Assembly (NCBI GenBank): GCA_021851885.1
Contig: JAJZBS010000016.1
Span: 1-37,716, forward strand
Source: Actinomycetes bacterium
Lineage (GTDB): Bacteria; Actinomycetota; Acidimicrobiia; Acidimicrobiales; JAMCQF01
DNA: 37,716 bases
Direction of reading: 5' to 3'
Part shown: positions 7,854 through 15,301 of the stretch, one piece after another
Layout: each line of letters begins with the position of its first letter
Position numbering within the stretch: position 1 is the stretch's first letter
Position numbers and translations under genes: made by a program
The notes under the pieces: model-generated
What the model was told of the DNA's origin: nothing
The model's input: only the letters and a program-made list of their open reading frames with translations
Database searches by the model: none

Positions 7854-7883
7854 AATCTACCCATACCTTCACGTTAACGTCAA
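7854..7883 (-). promoter_or_regulatory. MerR-type promoter and operator for the MFS-MerR-MFS operon
   Basis: On the minus strand, TTGACG (7883-7878) and TAGATT (7859-7854) are separated by 18 bp. The spacer overlaps the perfect palindrome ACGTTAACGT (7871-7880), which extends imperfectly to about 20 bp (8 of 10 positions paired). A dyad inside or against a long spacer is the signature of MerR-family operators. Transcription starting near 7847 would exclude the upstream ATG 7864 as a start codon. Confidence 0.55.
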
Positions 7884-8002
7884 AGAATCCTCCTTCGTTC
7901 CCCTCCCGGCCGGCCGAGGCCGGGAGGCCGCAGGCAGACGGCGGGACCGGGCGGAGCGGGACGAGGGCCCCCTCCGGCGAGCGGCATGCTTGAATCGCGT
8001 AT

Positions 8003-9022
8003 GTGCGAATCGGTCTCGTGGCCCCGCCGTGGAATCCGATCCCCCCGCCGCTGTACGGGGGGATCGAGCTAGTCGTCGACCTACTCGCCCGTGGCTTCCA
8101 GAAAGCCGGGCACGACGTCATCCTTTTTACGACTGGAGACTCGACGTGTCCGGTCCCGATGAAGTGGGCGCTCGCCGAGTCCGAAGGGATGCGCATCGGA
8201 ATGGCCGTTCCCGAGATCCGGCACGTCCTCCACGCCTACGAGGTCGTCCGCGACTGCGACATCGTCCACGACCACACGGTCGTCGGCCCCGTCTATGCCG
8301 AGCGGTTCTCTGGCCTCCCCGTCATGACGACGATCCACGGCCCGTTCAACGAGGAGCTACACGACCTGTACAGGGCCGTCACACCCCGTGTCCACCTCGT
8401 ATGCATCTCCGAGAGCCAGCGCCGGAGCGCGCCGGACGTGCCCGTTGCCCGGGTGATCCACCATGGGATCGACGCGCGCGATTTCCCTATGGGGAATGGC
8501 GACGGTGGCTACTGCTTGTTCCTAGGCCGCATCGCCCCCGACAAGGGTGCCCACCGCGCCATCGCCGTGGCCAAGGCTGCCGGTATGCCCATCATCCTCG
8601 CCGGAAAGATGCGCGAACCCTGGGAGTGGAGCTACTTCCGCCAACACGTCGAGCCACAGCTCGGGCCGGGAGTCGAGTATCTGGGGGAGGTCGACCATGC
8701 ACGCAAGCTCGATCTCCTCGGGGGTGCAAAGGCGCTGCTCTTCCCGATCCGGTGGCCGGAGCCTTTTGGCCTCGTCATGCTCGAATCGATGGCCTGCGGG
8801 ACCCCGGTTCTCGCCTTCCCCGAAGGCGCTGCCCCCGAGGTCGTCGACGACGGCAGGACTGGCTTCATCTGCGCCGACGAGGAGGAAATGGCCCAAGCAC
8901 TGTTGCGAGTCGCCACGATCGATCGTGCGTCATGCCGCAAAGTCACCGAGGGGTACTTCTCCGCCGATCGCATGGTCGCCGACCATCTCGACCTCTTCAC
9001 AAAGATCCTGGACGACAGCTGA
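8003..9022 (+). CDS. GT4-family glycosyltransferase
   Basis: This encodes a 339-residue GT-B fold enzyme with a GTG start. The N-terminal acceptor domain has the typical PPLYGGIE loop and HDHTVVGP. The C-terminal donor domain has LFLGRIAPDKG, the E-X7-E motif (Glu253 and Glu261 in EPFGLVMLE) and EGAAPEVVDDGRTGF, which contacts the nucleotide-sugar phosphates. It would transfer a sugar from a nucleotide donor with retention of configuration; the acceptor cannot be told from sequence. It is cytosolic with no TM segment. It stands alone, divergent from the MFS operon, with no other envelope-polysaccharide genes nearby. Confidence 0.9.
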   Translation: MRIGLVAPPWNPIPPPLYGGIELVVDLLARGFQKAGHDVILFTTGDSTCPVPMKWALAESEGMRIGMAVPEIRHVLHAYEVVRDCDIVHDHTVVGPVYAERFSGLPVMTTIHGPFNEELHDLYRAVTPRVHLVCISESQRRSAPDVPVARVIHHGIDARDFPMGNGDGGYCLFLGRIAPDKGAHRAIAVAKAAGMPIILAGKMREPWEWSYFRQHVEPQLGPGVEYLGEVDHARKLDLLGGAKALLFPIRWPEPFGLVMLESMACGTPVLAFPEGAAPEVVDDGRTGFICADEEEMAQALLRVATIDRASCRKVTEGYFSADRMVADHLDLFTKILDDS

Positions 9023-9083
9023 CGCGCAAACGTAGCTGCGACTCTCCGCCTCCGGCCACAGCCGGTCTACGGGAGCTGCTGGC

Positions 9084-9311
9084 TCAGCTCTTGCGCAAGA
9101 CGCGCACGATCACCCAGGTCACTGCCAGGACGACCGCGGCGACAACCACCACCCGCAGCAGCCAGAGGAGGATCCCCACGACCGCGTTGAAGATCCAGAG
9201 CCCGAGGGCTGCAGCGGCGATGACCCCGATGCCCACCGCCATGTAGTGGAAAGGGCGGATGCCCGACTTGCTTCCTCCGGGGACCACGTCCTCGGATTTG
9301 CTGCGAATCAC
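9084..9311 (-). CDS. Small two-TM membrane protein
   Basis: This encodes 75 residues from a GTG start. A polar, Ser/Gly-rich N-terminus precedes two adjoining hydrophobic stretches (YMAVGIGVIAAAALGLWIF and ILLWLLRVVVVAAVVLAVTW), ending in RVLRKS. The hydrophobic profile supports a real protein, but there is no recognised family. No strong ribosome-binding site is seen (AGGAGG lies about 15-16 nt away). The 3' end faces the glycosyltransferase gene. Confidence 0.55.
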   Translation of the reverse strand: MIRSKSEDVVPGGSKSGIRPFHYMAVGIGVIAAAALGLWIFNAVVGILLWLLRVVVVAAVVLAVTWVIVRVLRKS

Positions 9312-9419
9312 AGGGCCAGGATACTCCCTCCTCGGGCACTTTCCATGCCCCCCCCACGACTGGGGGCGTGCACCTTCCCCGTGCGTTGCACGACGCGGAC
9401 GGTGCTATTTTCATGGCGC

Positions 9420-9492
9420 GGGCCGTTGGCGCAGTTGGTAGCGCACTTGCATGACGCGCAAGGGGTCAGAGGTTCGAGTCCTCTACGGCCCA
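9420..9492 (+). tRNA. tRNA-Val (GAC)
   Basis: This is a 73-nt cloverleaf. Acceptor GGGCCGT pairs with ACGGCCC (discriminator A), the D stem is GCGC/GCGC, and the anticodon stem CTTGC/GCAAG carries loop ATGACGC with anticodon GAC at 9453-9455. The T stem is AGAGG/CCTCT around TTCGAGT. CCA is not encoded. Confidence 0.9.
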
Positions 9493-9551
9493 CGCCATAA
9501 GCCCAGGTAGACGGACATGTCGGATCGGATGGCGATGAGCACCTCGGTTGA

Positions 9552-9575
9552 CCGCCTAACGGTCCGCCTAACGGC
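9552..9575. repeat. Tandem 12-bp duplication CCGCCTAACGG(T/C)
   Basis: Two abutting copies, CCGCCTAACGGT and CCGCCTAACGGC, lie just upstream of the pseudogene-like fragment. They are probably a replication-slippage duplication in a decayed coding region. Confidence 0.5.
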
Positions 9576-9599
9576 TCGAGGGCGAGGCGCCGGGGCTAG

Positions 9600-9782
9600 C
9601 AGGACACGATCAACGCCGCGAAAGCGGCCCGCCTCCGGGATCTCTATTTGCCACTCGCCCATGCCGCGCTGTTGCTCGGGGCCGTTGTGGCATCGATGTC
9701 TTTCGTGAGGGAAGGTGACACCGCGGAGGAGCGCGACCGCCGCAATGACCAGAAGATTCAGGGAAGCGTTCGCGGCGTGTGA
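9600..9782 (+). pseudogene. Start-less coding remnant downstream of tRNA-Val
   Basis: One frame reads as a convincing protein C-terminus of about 60 residues: a polar helix (DTINAAKAARLRDLYLPLAH), a hydrophobic helix (AALLLGAVVASMSFV), then a charged tail (REGDTAEERDRRNDQKIQG) and TGA at 9780-9782. The frame is closed by TAG at 9597-9599 and has no plausible start before the hydrophobic part. An ATG-led start at 9517 (MSDRMAMSTSVDRLTVRLT) lies in another frame, consistent with a frameshifted gene. I do not recognise the family. A start at GTG or ATG within the hydrophobic helix cannot be excluded. Confidence 0.4.
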
Positions 9783-9860
9783 AGAGGTTGCCGGGCGCCC
9801 GAGGCGCTCTCGTTCAGCGGGTCAGTGGTGGATTCTGACCCAGCCACCTAGGTGAGAGCA

Positions 9861-9879
9861 CCGCCCGGATTGCGGGCGG
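9861..9879. other. 7-bp GC hairpin upstream of the S53 protease promoter
   Basis: CCGCCCG (9861-9867) pairs perfectly with CGGGCGG (9873-9879) across GATTG. There is no T-tract. It may be the terminating hairpin of the tRNA-Val/pseudogene transcript or part of upstream regulation. Confidence 0.4.
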
Positions 9880-9887
9880 CTCCGTAG

Positions 9888-9916
9888 TTGAGGCGGAACA
9901 TGCTCGCCCTTATCGT
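9888..9916 (+). promoter_or_regulatory. Probable sigma-70-type promoter for the S53 protease
   Basis: TTGAGG (9888-9893) and TATCGT (9911-9916) are separated by exactly 17 bp. The start site would fall near 9923, leaving a leader of about 44 nt with ribosome-binding site AGGAGGGG (9956-9963) before ATG 9967. The -10 box is part of the inverted repeat annotated separately. Confidence 0.45.
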
Positions 9917-9931
9917 AAATCAGTTACGATA
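9911..9931. promoter_or_regulatory. Perfect operator-like inverted repeat at the protease promoter
   Basis: TATCGTAA (9911-9918) and TTACGATA (9924-9931) are perfect 8-bp arms around ATCAG. The AT-rich 21-bp dyad stands out in GC-rich DNA. It covers the -10 box and the expected transcription start, the classic place for a dimeric repressor. No regulator gene is adjacent, so the binding protein would be encoded elsewhere. Confidence 0.6.
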
Positions 9932-9966
9932 CCGGCCCAGCGATGTGAGGGGTCGAGGAGGGGCGA

Positions 9967-12900
9967 ATGGGCGCACTCGGATATGAGGCGGAAACAACCG
10001 GGGGGAGGCGTCCGCCTCGGCGCACTGCCGTCCTCGCGGCGTTGCTGGCCGTCTCCTCGATCGCACCGATCGCGGTAGCGGTCTCGGCGGCACCCGCGGG
10101 CGCCGCCACCGGGAAGGTCGCGGTCCGCGCGATCGGCACTGCCCCGTACGTGCCGAATGGCGCTCGGGTCCTCGGAGCCGTTCCGGCAACGACACGCATC
10201 CGCTTCGACGTCGTCCTGCGCCCACGGGACCCGGCATCGCTCCAGGCCTTCGTCAACGCCGTGTCCACGCCGGGCTCTCCCGAATACCGTCACTACCTTG
10301 CCCCCGGCCGGTTCGGCCACGTCTTCGGACCCCAGCCCGGGACGATCACGGCCTTGCGCGCCTGGCTCCGATCGACCGGTCTCGACCCGGGTCCGACGAC
10401 CGTCGACGGTCTCACCGTTCCCGTCGTCGCCACCGCAGCTTCCATAGAGGGCGCACTCGGGCTCCACCTCAACCGTTACAAGCTCGCGTCGGGTCGCACG
10501 GCATTTGCGAACACGACTGCGCCACACCTGCCGGCCGCGCTCGCCGGAGCCCTCGCAACCGTCCTCGGTCTCGACAACCTGCATCTCTCACACTCGCTCG
10601 GCGTCCAGAACGCCTCGCGCAACGCAGCGCATGGGACCCCGGCCGGTGCGGCCCCAACCGGCCAGCGTCAAACCATCTCGCCCCGAGCGGTCGCGAGCCC
10701 GTGCACGGCGGCGGCGACGGCCGCGTCCAACTCGGGCTCCTACACCGCCAACCAGGTCGCCAAGGCCTACTCGATGACCTCGCTGGAGAATGCCGGCACG
10801 ACCGGCAAGGGAGTGACACTCGCCCTCTACGAGCTCGAGCCGTACCTTGCCAGCGATGCTGCGGCCTACCAGGCGTGCTACGGGACGAACGTGCCGATCA
10901 CGAACGTCAACGTCGACGGCGGCCCGGGACCGGTGACGTCGAGCAACGGCCGCGAGGCGACACTCGACATCGACCAGGTTCTCGGCCTTTCCCCGGGAGT
11001 CTCGCTGACCGTCTACCAGGGGCCCAACGGGGCGACGGGGCCCTATGACGTGACCCAGGCGATCGTGACCGGCTGCAGCTTCCCAGCGGGCGCAACCGGG
11101 ACATGCGACACGTCGGCGGCCAAGCCCGCGTCCGTCGTCTCGACGAGCTGGGGTGAGTGCGAAGCAGACCTCGGATTGGCGGGCGCCCAAGCGGAGCAGA
11201 CCCTCTTCCAAGAGGCGGCGGCCGAAGGACAGAGCTGGTTTGCCGCAGCCGGCGACCAGGGGTCGGAGGACTGCGTCAATTCGAACAGTGGAGACACCAG
11301 CCTCGCGGTGGACGATCCGGGGAGCCAGCTCAACGTGACGAGTGTCGGCGGCACCTCACTCGCGTCTGCTGGGCCCCCGCCAACCGAGTCGGTCTGGAAC
11401 AACGGCCCGTGCAACCCGTCCAACTGCACGTCCGGGGCCGGAGGCGGCGGCATCTCGACCTTCTGGCAGATGCCGTCCTGGCAGCAGGCGCTTGGTGTCT
11501 ACGCAGACTCCAGCGGCACTCCGTGTGGCGCAGCGACGGGAAGCTACTGCCGGGAGGTACCCGACGTCTCGGCGGATGCCGATCCGAACACGGGCTACGT
11601 CGTCTACTTCAAGGGGAACTGGTCCGGAGGCAACGGCGGGACGAGCGCGGCGGCGCCGCTGTGGGCGTCGGTGACCGCATTGCTCGACCAAAGCTGCACA
11701 GCGCCCCTTGGATTCATCAATCCGTCCCTGTACGCGGCCGTGCAGAAGGACCCGGGGATCGTCAACGACGTGACGAGCGGGAACAACGACCTCACGGCCA
11801 CCAACGGGGGCAAGTTCACCGCTCGCGTCGGCTTCGACATGGCCTCAGGCCTCGGGACGCCCGTCGCCAGCGCGCTCGCGACGACGATAGGCTGCGCCAC
11901 CGCGCCGCCACCACCGACGCCAGAGCCGTATCACCCCGTCGCCCCCTATCGGGTCGCCGACACCCGTGCAGGATCGAGCGAGCCCTACGCCGGCCAGACC
12001 CTCGGGACGGGAGCGACGTTGAACATCCAGGTCGGCGGAACCGGATCCGGCTCCGACGGCGTTCCAGCCGGTGCCACCGCCGTGGTGCTGAACGTGACGG
12101 CAGTTCAACCCTCGGTCGGTGGGTACCTGACCGTCTACCCGACCGGCGTGACCCGCCCCCTCGCGTCGAACTTGAACTTCCAAGCCGGCGAGAACACGCC
12201 AAACCTTGTCGAGGTCGGACTCGGCACCTCAGGGCAGGTCTCGGTGTACAACGCGTCGGGCAACACCGATGTCATCGTCGACGTCGAGGGTTATACGGGG
12301 GCTGCCACCGCACAGGGTGCCGGTCTCTACAACCCCCTGGCGCCGGCGCGGATCGAAGACACGCGCCCCGGCTCCGGCCAGCCGGGCGCGGGCCAGACCC
12401 TTTCGGGCGGTGGCACGCTCGACGTCCAGGCGACAGGTGCCGGCGGCGTGCCCTCGACCGGGGTCGCCGCTGTGGTGCTGAACGTCACGGTGACGAACAC
12501 GGCGTCAAGCGGCTACTTGAGCGTCTATCCCACCGGCACCACTCCCCCGACGGCGTCGAACCTCAACTGGACACAGGGCACCACGAGGCCAAACCGCGTC
12601 ATCGTCCCCGTCGGGACCGGTGGCAAGGTCACGATCTACAACAGTGCGGGAACGACGGACGTCATCGTGGACGTCGGCGGATGGTTCACCGACTCGTCGA
12701 ACCCGTCGGCGACTGGTGACCAGTTCACGAGCGTGACCCCGGCAAGGATCTGCGACACGCGCTCCACCCAGGCGAACAACCAGTGCACGGGCCAGACCCT
12801 GGCTCCAGGAAGCTCGCTCGCCGTGACAGTCCAAGGGACGGGGGGCCTGCCGTCGACCGGCGTCGCCGCGGTCGTCCTGAACGTCACGGCGACGAACACG

Positions 12901-13089
12901 TCGTCGAACGGCTACCTCACCGTGTACCCGTCGAGCCCGCGCCCGACTGCGTCCGATCTGAACTGGGCTCAGGGGGAGACGGTCCCCAACTTGGTCGTCG
13001 TCCAAGTTTCCGCCCAGGGCACCATCGAGGTGTACAACAGCGCGGGGTCGACCGACCTCATCGTCGACGTCGTCGGCTGGTACGGGTAG
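9967..13089 (+). CDS. Secreted S53 (sedolisin/kumamolisin-type) acid protease with three C-terminal repeat domains
   Basis: This encodes 1040 residues. A signal peptide (~19-47, AVLAALLAVSSIAPIAVAVS then AAPAGAA) precedes a pro-kumamolisin activation domain (~70-200) and the S53 catalytic domain (~245-640). The catalytic triad is Glu330 and Asp334 (EATLDIDQ) with Ser560 in GGTSAAAP; Asp430 in AAGDQGSED is the oxyanion-hole Asp. The C-terminal part of the domain supplies the calcium site. Three homologous ~132-residue beta-rich repeats follow, starting near 656, 788 and 920. Each runs from (V/L)AP-R--DTR through AVVLNVT, GYLTVYP and (S/T)DVIVDV. Such repeats occur at the ends of many actinobacterial exoproteins and may bind surfaces. 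Sedolisins usually work at acid pH, suggesting extracellular peptide scavenging in an acidic habitat. Confidence 0.93.
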   Translation: MGALGYEAETTGGRRPPRRTAVLAALLAVSSIAPIAVAVSAAPAGAATGKVAVRAIGTAPYVPNGARVLGAVPATTRIRFDVVLRPRDPASLQAFVNAVSTPGSPEYRHYLAPGRFGHVFGPQPGTITALRAWLRSTGLDPGPTTVDGLTVPVVATAASIEGALGLHLNRYKLASGRTAFANTTAPHLPAALAGALATVLGLDNLHLSHSLGVQNASRNAAHGTPAGAAPTGQRQTISPRAVASPCTAAATAASNSGSYTANQVAKAYSMTSLENAGTTGKGVTLALYELEPYLASDAAAYQACYGTNVPITNVNVDGGPGPVTSSNGREATLDIDQVLGLSPGVSLTVYQGPNGATGPYDVTQAIVTGCSFPAGATGTCDTSAAKPASVVSTSWGECEADLGLAGAQAEQTLFQEAAAEGQSWFAAAGDQGSEDCVNSNSGDTSLAVDDPGSQLNVTSVGGTSLASAGPPPTESVWNNGPCNPSNCTSGAGGGGISTFWQMPSWQQALGVYADSSGTPCGAATGSYCREVPDVSADADPNTGYVVYFKGNWSGGNGGTSAAAPLWASVTALLDQSCTAPLGFINPSLYAAVQKDPGIVNDVTSGNNDLTATNGGKFTARVGFDMASGLGTPVASALATTIGCATAPPPPTPEPYHPVAPYRVADTRAGSSEPYAGQTLGTGATLNIQVGGTGSGSDGVPAGATAVVLNVTAVQPSVGGYLTVYPTGVTRPLASNLNFQAGENTPNLVEVGLGTSGQVSVYNASGNTDVIVDVEGYTGAATAQGAGLYNPLAPARIEDTRPGSGQPGAGQTLSGGGTLDVQATGAGGVPSTGVAAVVLNVTVTNTASSGYLSVYPTGTTPPTASNLNWTQGTTRPNRVIVPVGTGGKVTIYNSAGTTDVIVDVGGWFTDSSNPSATGDQFTSVTPARICDTRSTQANNQCTGQTLAPGSSLAVTVQGTGGLPSTGVAAVVLNVTATNTSSNGYLTVYPSSPRPTASDLNWAQGETVPNLVVVQVSAQGTIEVYNSAGSTDLIVDVVGWYG

Positions 13090-13140
13090 CGACGCTCGTT
13101 CCCTAGGCCGCCTTGTCGGTCACCGGCACCCTGCCGGGAG

Positions 13141-13163
13141 GCCCGTCCCGTCGCGGGGCGGGC
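13141..13163. terminator. GC-rich 10-bp hairpin in a convergent intergenic region
   Basis: GCCCGTCCCG (13141-13150) pairs with CGGGGCGGGC (13154-13163) across TCG, with a single G-U wobble. It lies 52 bp after the protease stop. It lacks a T-run, so if it terminates transcription it does so as an actinobacterial hairpin-type terminator. Confidence 0.45.
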
Positions 13164-13194
13164 GGTGACCTTGTTGGCAAAGGGCAGGATCTTT

Positions 13195-13220
13195 CGGTAC
13201 CGGGCCCGGGCCCGGTACCG
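13195..13220. terminator. Perfect 26-bp palindrome between convergent genes
   Basis: CGGTACCGGGCCC (13195-13207) is followed immediately by its exact reverse complement (13208-13220). The dyad has no spacer and lies between the convergent protease and lipoprotein genes. It could act as a bidirectional terminator through a long GC stem, although no T-tract follows on either strand. Perfect spacer-less palindromes of this length are also seen as protein-binding sites. Confidence 0.5.
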
Positions 13221-13317
13221 GCGCCGACCGCGCCCCAGGCCACGACCGGCGCCCGGAACGTCGCAGCCCGACCGGCTGAGGCCTGGCCGGGGGCGTCCAC
13301 GCCGTAGCGGGTGCCCG

Positions 13318-13800
13318 TCAGGACGCCAGGTACCACTTGCCGTTCACCATCTGCACCGGCGCGGCAGGGTCCTGCGAGGTGCCGGTTTGCGCTTTGCTCC
13401 AAGCGGCATTGAACGTCTCCGAGCCACGGGGAAGGCCCGCATTCGGGTCGTGGTTCGAATAGCACTTGCCTCCTGCGCAGTACTTGTCTGCCATGAGAAC
13501 GACGAGAGCGCGGTTGCCTTGCCGGCTGACATTGCCGATGCTGGCGCCCTCGACCGCGATGCTGCCGCTCTTGACGGCACCGAGGCTGCTCCGGCATTGG
13601 CTCTGCGACGCGGGCGCTACGTATTGGCATAGCGGCTGCAGGTTCTTTCCCTTGATTGCCTGGATGAATCCGGCAAGGACCGCCTGCGGGGAATCATGCC
13701 CGGGAGCTGCCGACAGTGATCCAGTCCCCCCACCGCACGCGCCCAAGACGACGCCGGCGGCCAAGACCGCCCCAAGCGATCTCTTTGCAAACGAGGTCAT
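13318..13800 (-). CDS. Putative lipoprotein with NTF2-like/DUF4878-like fold
   Basis: This encodes 160 residues. ATG 13800 sits behind GGAGGAAGG and gives a clean lipoprotein signal (KRSLGAVLAAGVVLGAC, lipobox LGAC), so the mature protein would be anchored on the outer face of the membrane. The mature part begins with a flexible GGGTGS segment. A helix follows (SPQAVLAGFIQAIKGKNLQP), as in NTF2-like lipoproteins, then strands ending in VQMVNGKWYL. There are four further Cys (LCQY, SQCRS, KYCAGGKC), possibly disulfides. The function is unknown; assignment to the SnoaL/DUF4878 type rests on layout only. Confidence 0.72.
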   Translation of the reverse strand: MTSFAKRSLGAVLAAGVVLGACGGGTGSLSAAPGHDSPQAVLAGFIQAIKGKNLQPLCQYVAPASQSQCRSSLGAVKSGSIAVEGASIGNVSRQGNRALVVLMADKYCAGGKCYSNHDPNAGLPRGSETFNAAWSKAQTGTSQDPAAPVQMVNGKWYLAS

Positions 13801-13952
13801 GACCTTCCTCCATCTCTTCGCCAGCGCAGGTGCGCTTGCATCCGGGCACCATACCTCCCCCTTGGCGTACCGGCCCTCGGCGCCGCAGCACACAGGGCAC
13901 ATGGACGATGCGCACCCGTTGCCCAGGGGCGGCCGGGCCACCCTCAAGGAGG

Positions 13953-15116
13953 TCAGCGCAGACCCATGAGCGCCAGCATCGCGAGCGCTCCCGCCATTGC
14001 AGCCGGAGCGGCGATGAGGCCCACTCGTGTCGCGCGGGCGACCGGAGGTCGCGACCCGGCGCTGCGAGCAGCGCGCGCCCACAGGAACCACGCAAGCGAG
14101 CCGGTGACGAACAGGTTCGGGCCGATGTCGAGCCCGACGAGAAGCGAGAAGGGGTGCGCCGGACGGTGAGCGGCCAGCAAGGTCGCGGCCGGCAGGTTGT
14201 TCAGCACAACGGATGCGAGCGCGCCCATCCCGGCGGTGCCCCAGCTCCCAAGATGGCCCAACAGATGGGCGGGGCCGGCCCAGGCGCGGCCCAGGCTCCC
14301 CACCCCGACGGCGACGCCGAACAGACCGGCGAGGACCGGGAGCCCAAGCGACGTGGCAAGCCGGCGCAGCTCTTCGAGCGGGGCACGACCCTGTCGGCGC
14401 ACGCCTGCCGCGCGCACGCACGCGGCGACAACTCCCACTCCGGCGACCGGCACGGCGGGCGAAGGAAGCGCGAGCGTCAAGACCGCCGCTGCTGCGACGG
14501 CCGGAAGGCCGACGACCGAGCGGCGCTCCCGGTCACCAAGGGAGCGGGGCGGGGATGCCGCCGGGGCCGAGGCCGCCCCACGTTCATCTCGGGTGGCGAC
14601 GGCGAGCACGCCGGCCGTCACGAGGATCGCCACAATCCACGCTGGGCCCATGCGCGCGGCGAATCTGGCACCGGACAGGTGCAGGTGCCCAAGCACGATC
14701 AGGTTGGTCAGGTTTGCACCCGGCAGGAGCAACGAAGCCGCGTTCGACACGAGCAAGGCGACAAGGAGAACGGGCTCCTCGTCTGCGCCTCGGCGGCGTG
14801 CCGCGTAGACGAGGACCGGGGTCACGAAGGCGACCGAGGTGTCGAGGTTCAGGACTGCCGTGACGACGGCCACCAGCCCGATGCTCCAGGCGAACAACGC
14901 TCGCCGGCCGCCGCGCGTGGCGGCCAAGGACTCCCCTGCTGACGCGAACAGCCGGTCTTCTTCTGCGACCAGCCCCACGAGGAGAAGCCCGCCGACGAGC
15001 ACGAAGGCCTGCCAGTCCTGCGCCGCAGCTCCCCGGGCGGCAGGCGGGTCGGCCGCCGCAGCCGCAGCCGCGCACGCCGCGCCCAGCCCGGCAAGGGTCC
15101 AACCGTTGCGCGTCAT
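13953..15116 (-). CDS. ArsB/NhaD-superfamily (ion transporter) permease
   Basis: This encodes 387 residues and about 10-11 TM segments. ATG 15116 gives a protein starting at a first hydrophobic helix. Superfamily motifs are LNLDTSVAFVTP (89-100), LPGANLTNL (131-139) and, in the second half, VVLNNLPAATLLA. These correspond to the paired re-entrant Asn-rich loops of ArsB, NhaD and SLC13-like carriers. The protein could expel arsenite or exchange cations for protons; the sequence does not decide. There is no arsR, arsC or arsA nearby, and the protein is somewhat shorter than ArsB (~430), so arsenic resistance should not be assumed. It diverges from the methyltransferase gene. Confidence 0.78.
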   Translation of the reverse strand: MTRNGWTLAGLGAACAAAAAAADPPAARGAAAQDWQAFVLVGGLLLVGLVAEEDRLFASAGESLAATRGGRRALFAWSIGLVAVVTAVLNLDTSVAFVTPVLVYAARRRGADEEPVLLVALLVSNAASLLLPGANLTNLIVLGHLHLSGARFAARMGPAWIVAILVTAGVLAVATRDERGAASAPAASPPRSLGDRERRSVVGLPAVAAAAVLTLALPSPAVPVAGVGVVAACVRAAGVRRQGRAPLEELRRLATSLGLPVLAGLFGVAVGVGSLGRAWAGPAHLLGHLGSWGTAGMGALASVVLNNLPAATLLAAHRPAHPFSLLVGLDIGPNLFVTGSLAWFLWARAARSAGSRPPVARATRVGLIAAPAAMAGALAMLALMGLR

Positions 15117-15301
15117 GGGACGAGCATGCACGCTCGGACGCCCCTCCGTCCCATCCGAAAGGCGCCGATCGCCTCCTCGGGGACCGGCCGCCGGCCGGGC
15201 AGCTTTCGGCGCGCCGCCGAGATGCGCCAACATAAGGGACGCAAGCGCCGGTCCCCTGCAACGGGCCTGCGGGCAAGGGTCGACAAGGAGGATGCGCACC
15301 G

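Noticed and set aside
7760-7864. Upstream ATG giving 35 extra residues to the first MFS pump
   Set aside because: It overlaps the predicted promoter, adds an Arg-rich segment absent in the paralog, and lacks properly spaced Shine-Dalgarno bases.
13113-13632. Small plus-strand frames in and beyond the convergent gap
   Set aside because: They are Pro/Gly/Arg-rich and lie over hairpins and the antisense of the lipoprotein gene.
13801-14421. N-terminal extension of the lipoprotein gene containing a CPVCCG motif
   Set aside because: The extension overlaps the ArsB/NhaD-like gene and would bury the lipoprotein signal mid-protein. ATG 13800 has its own ribosome-binding site.
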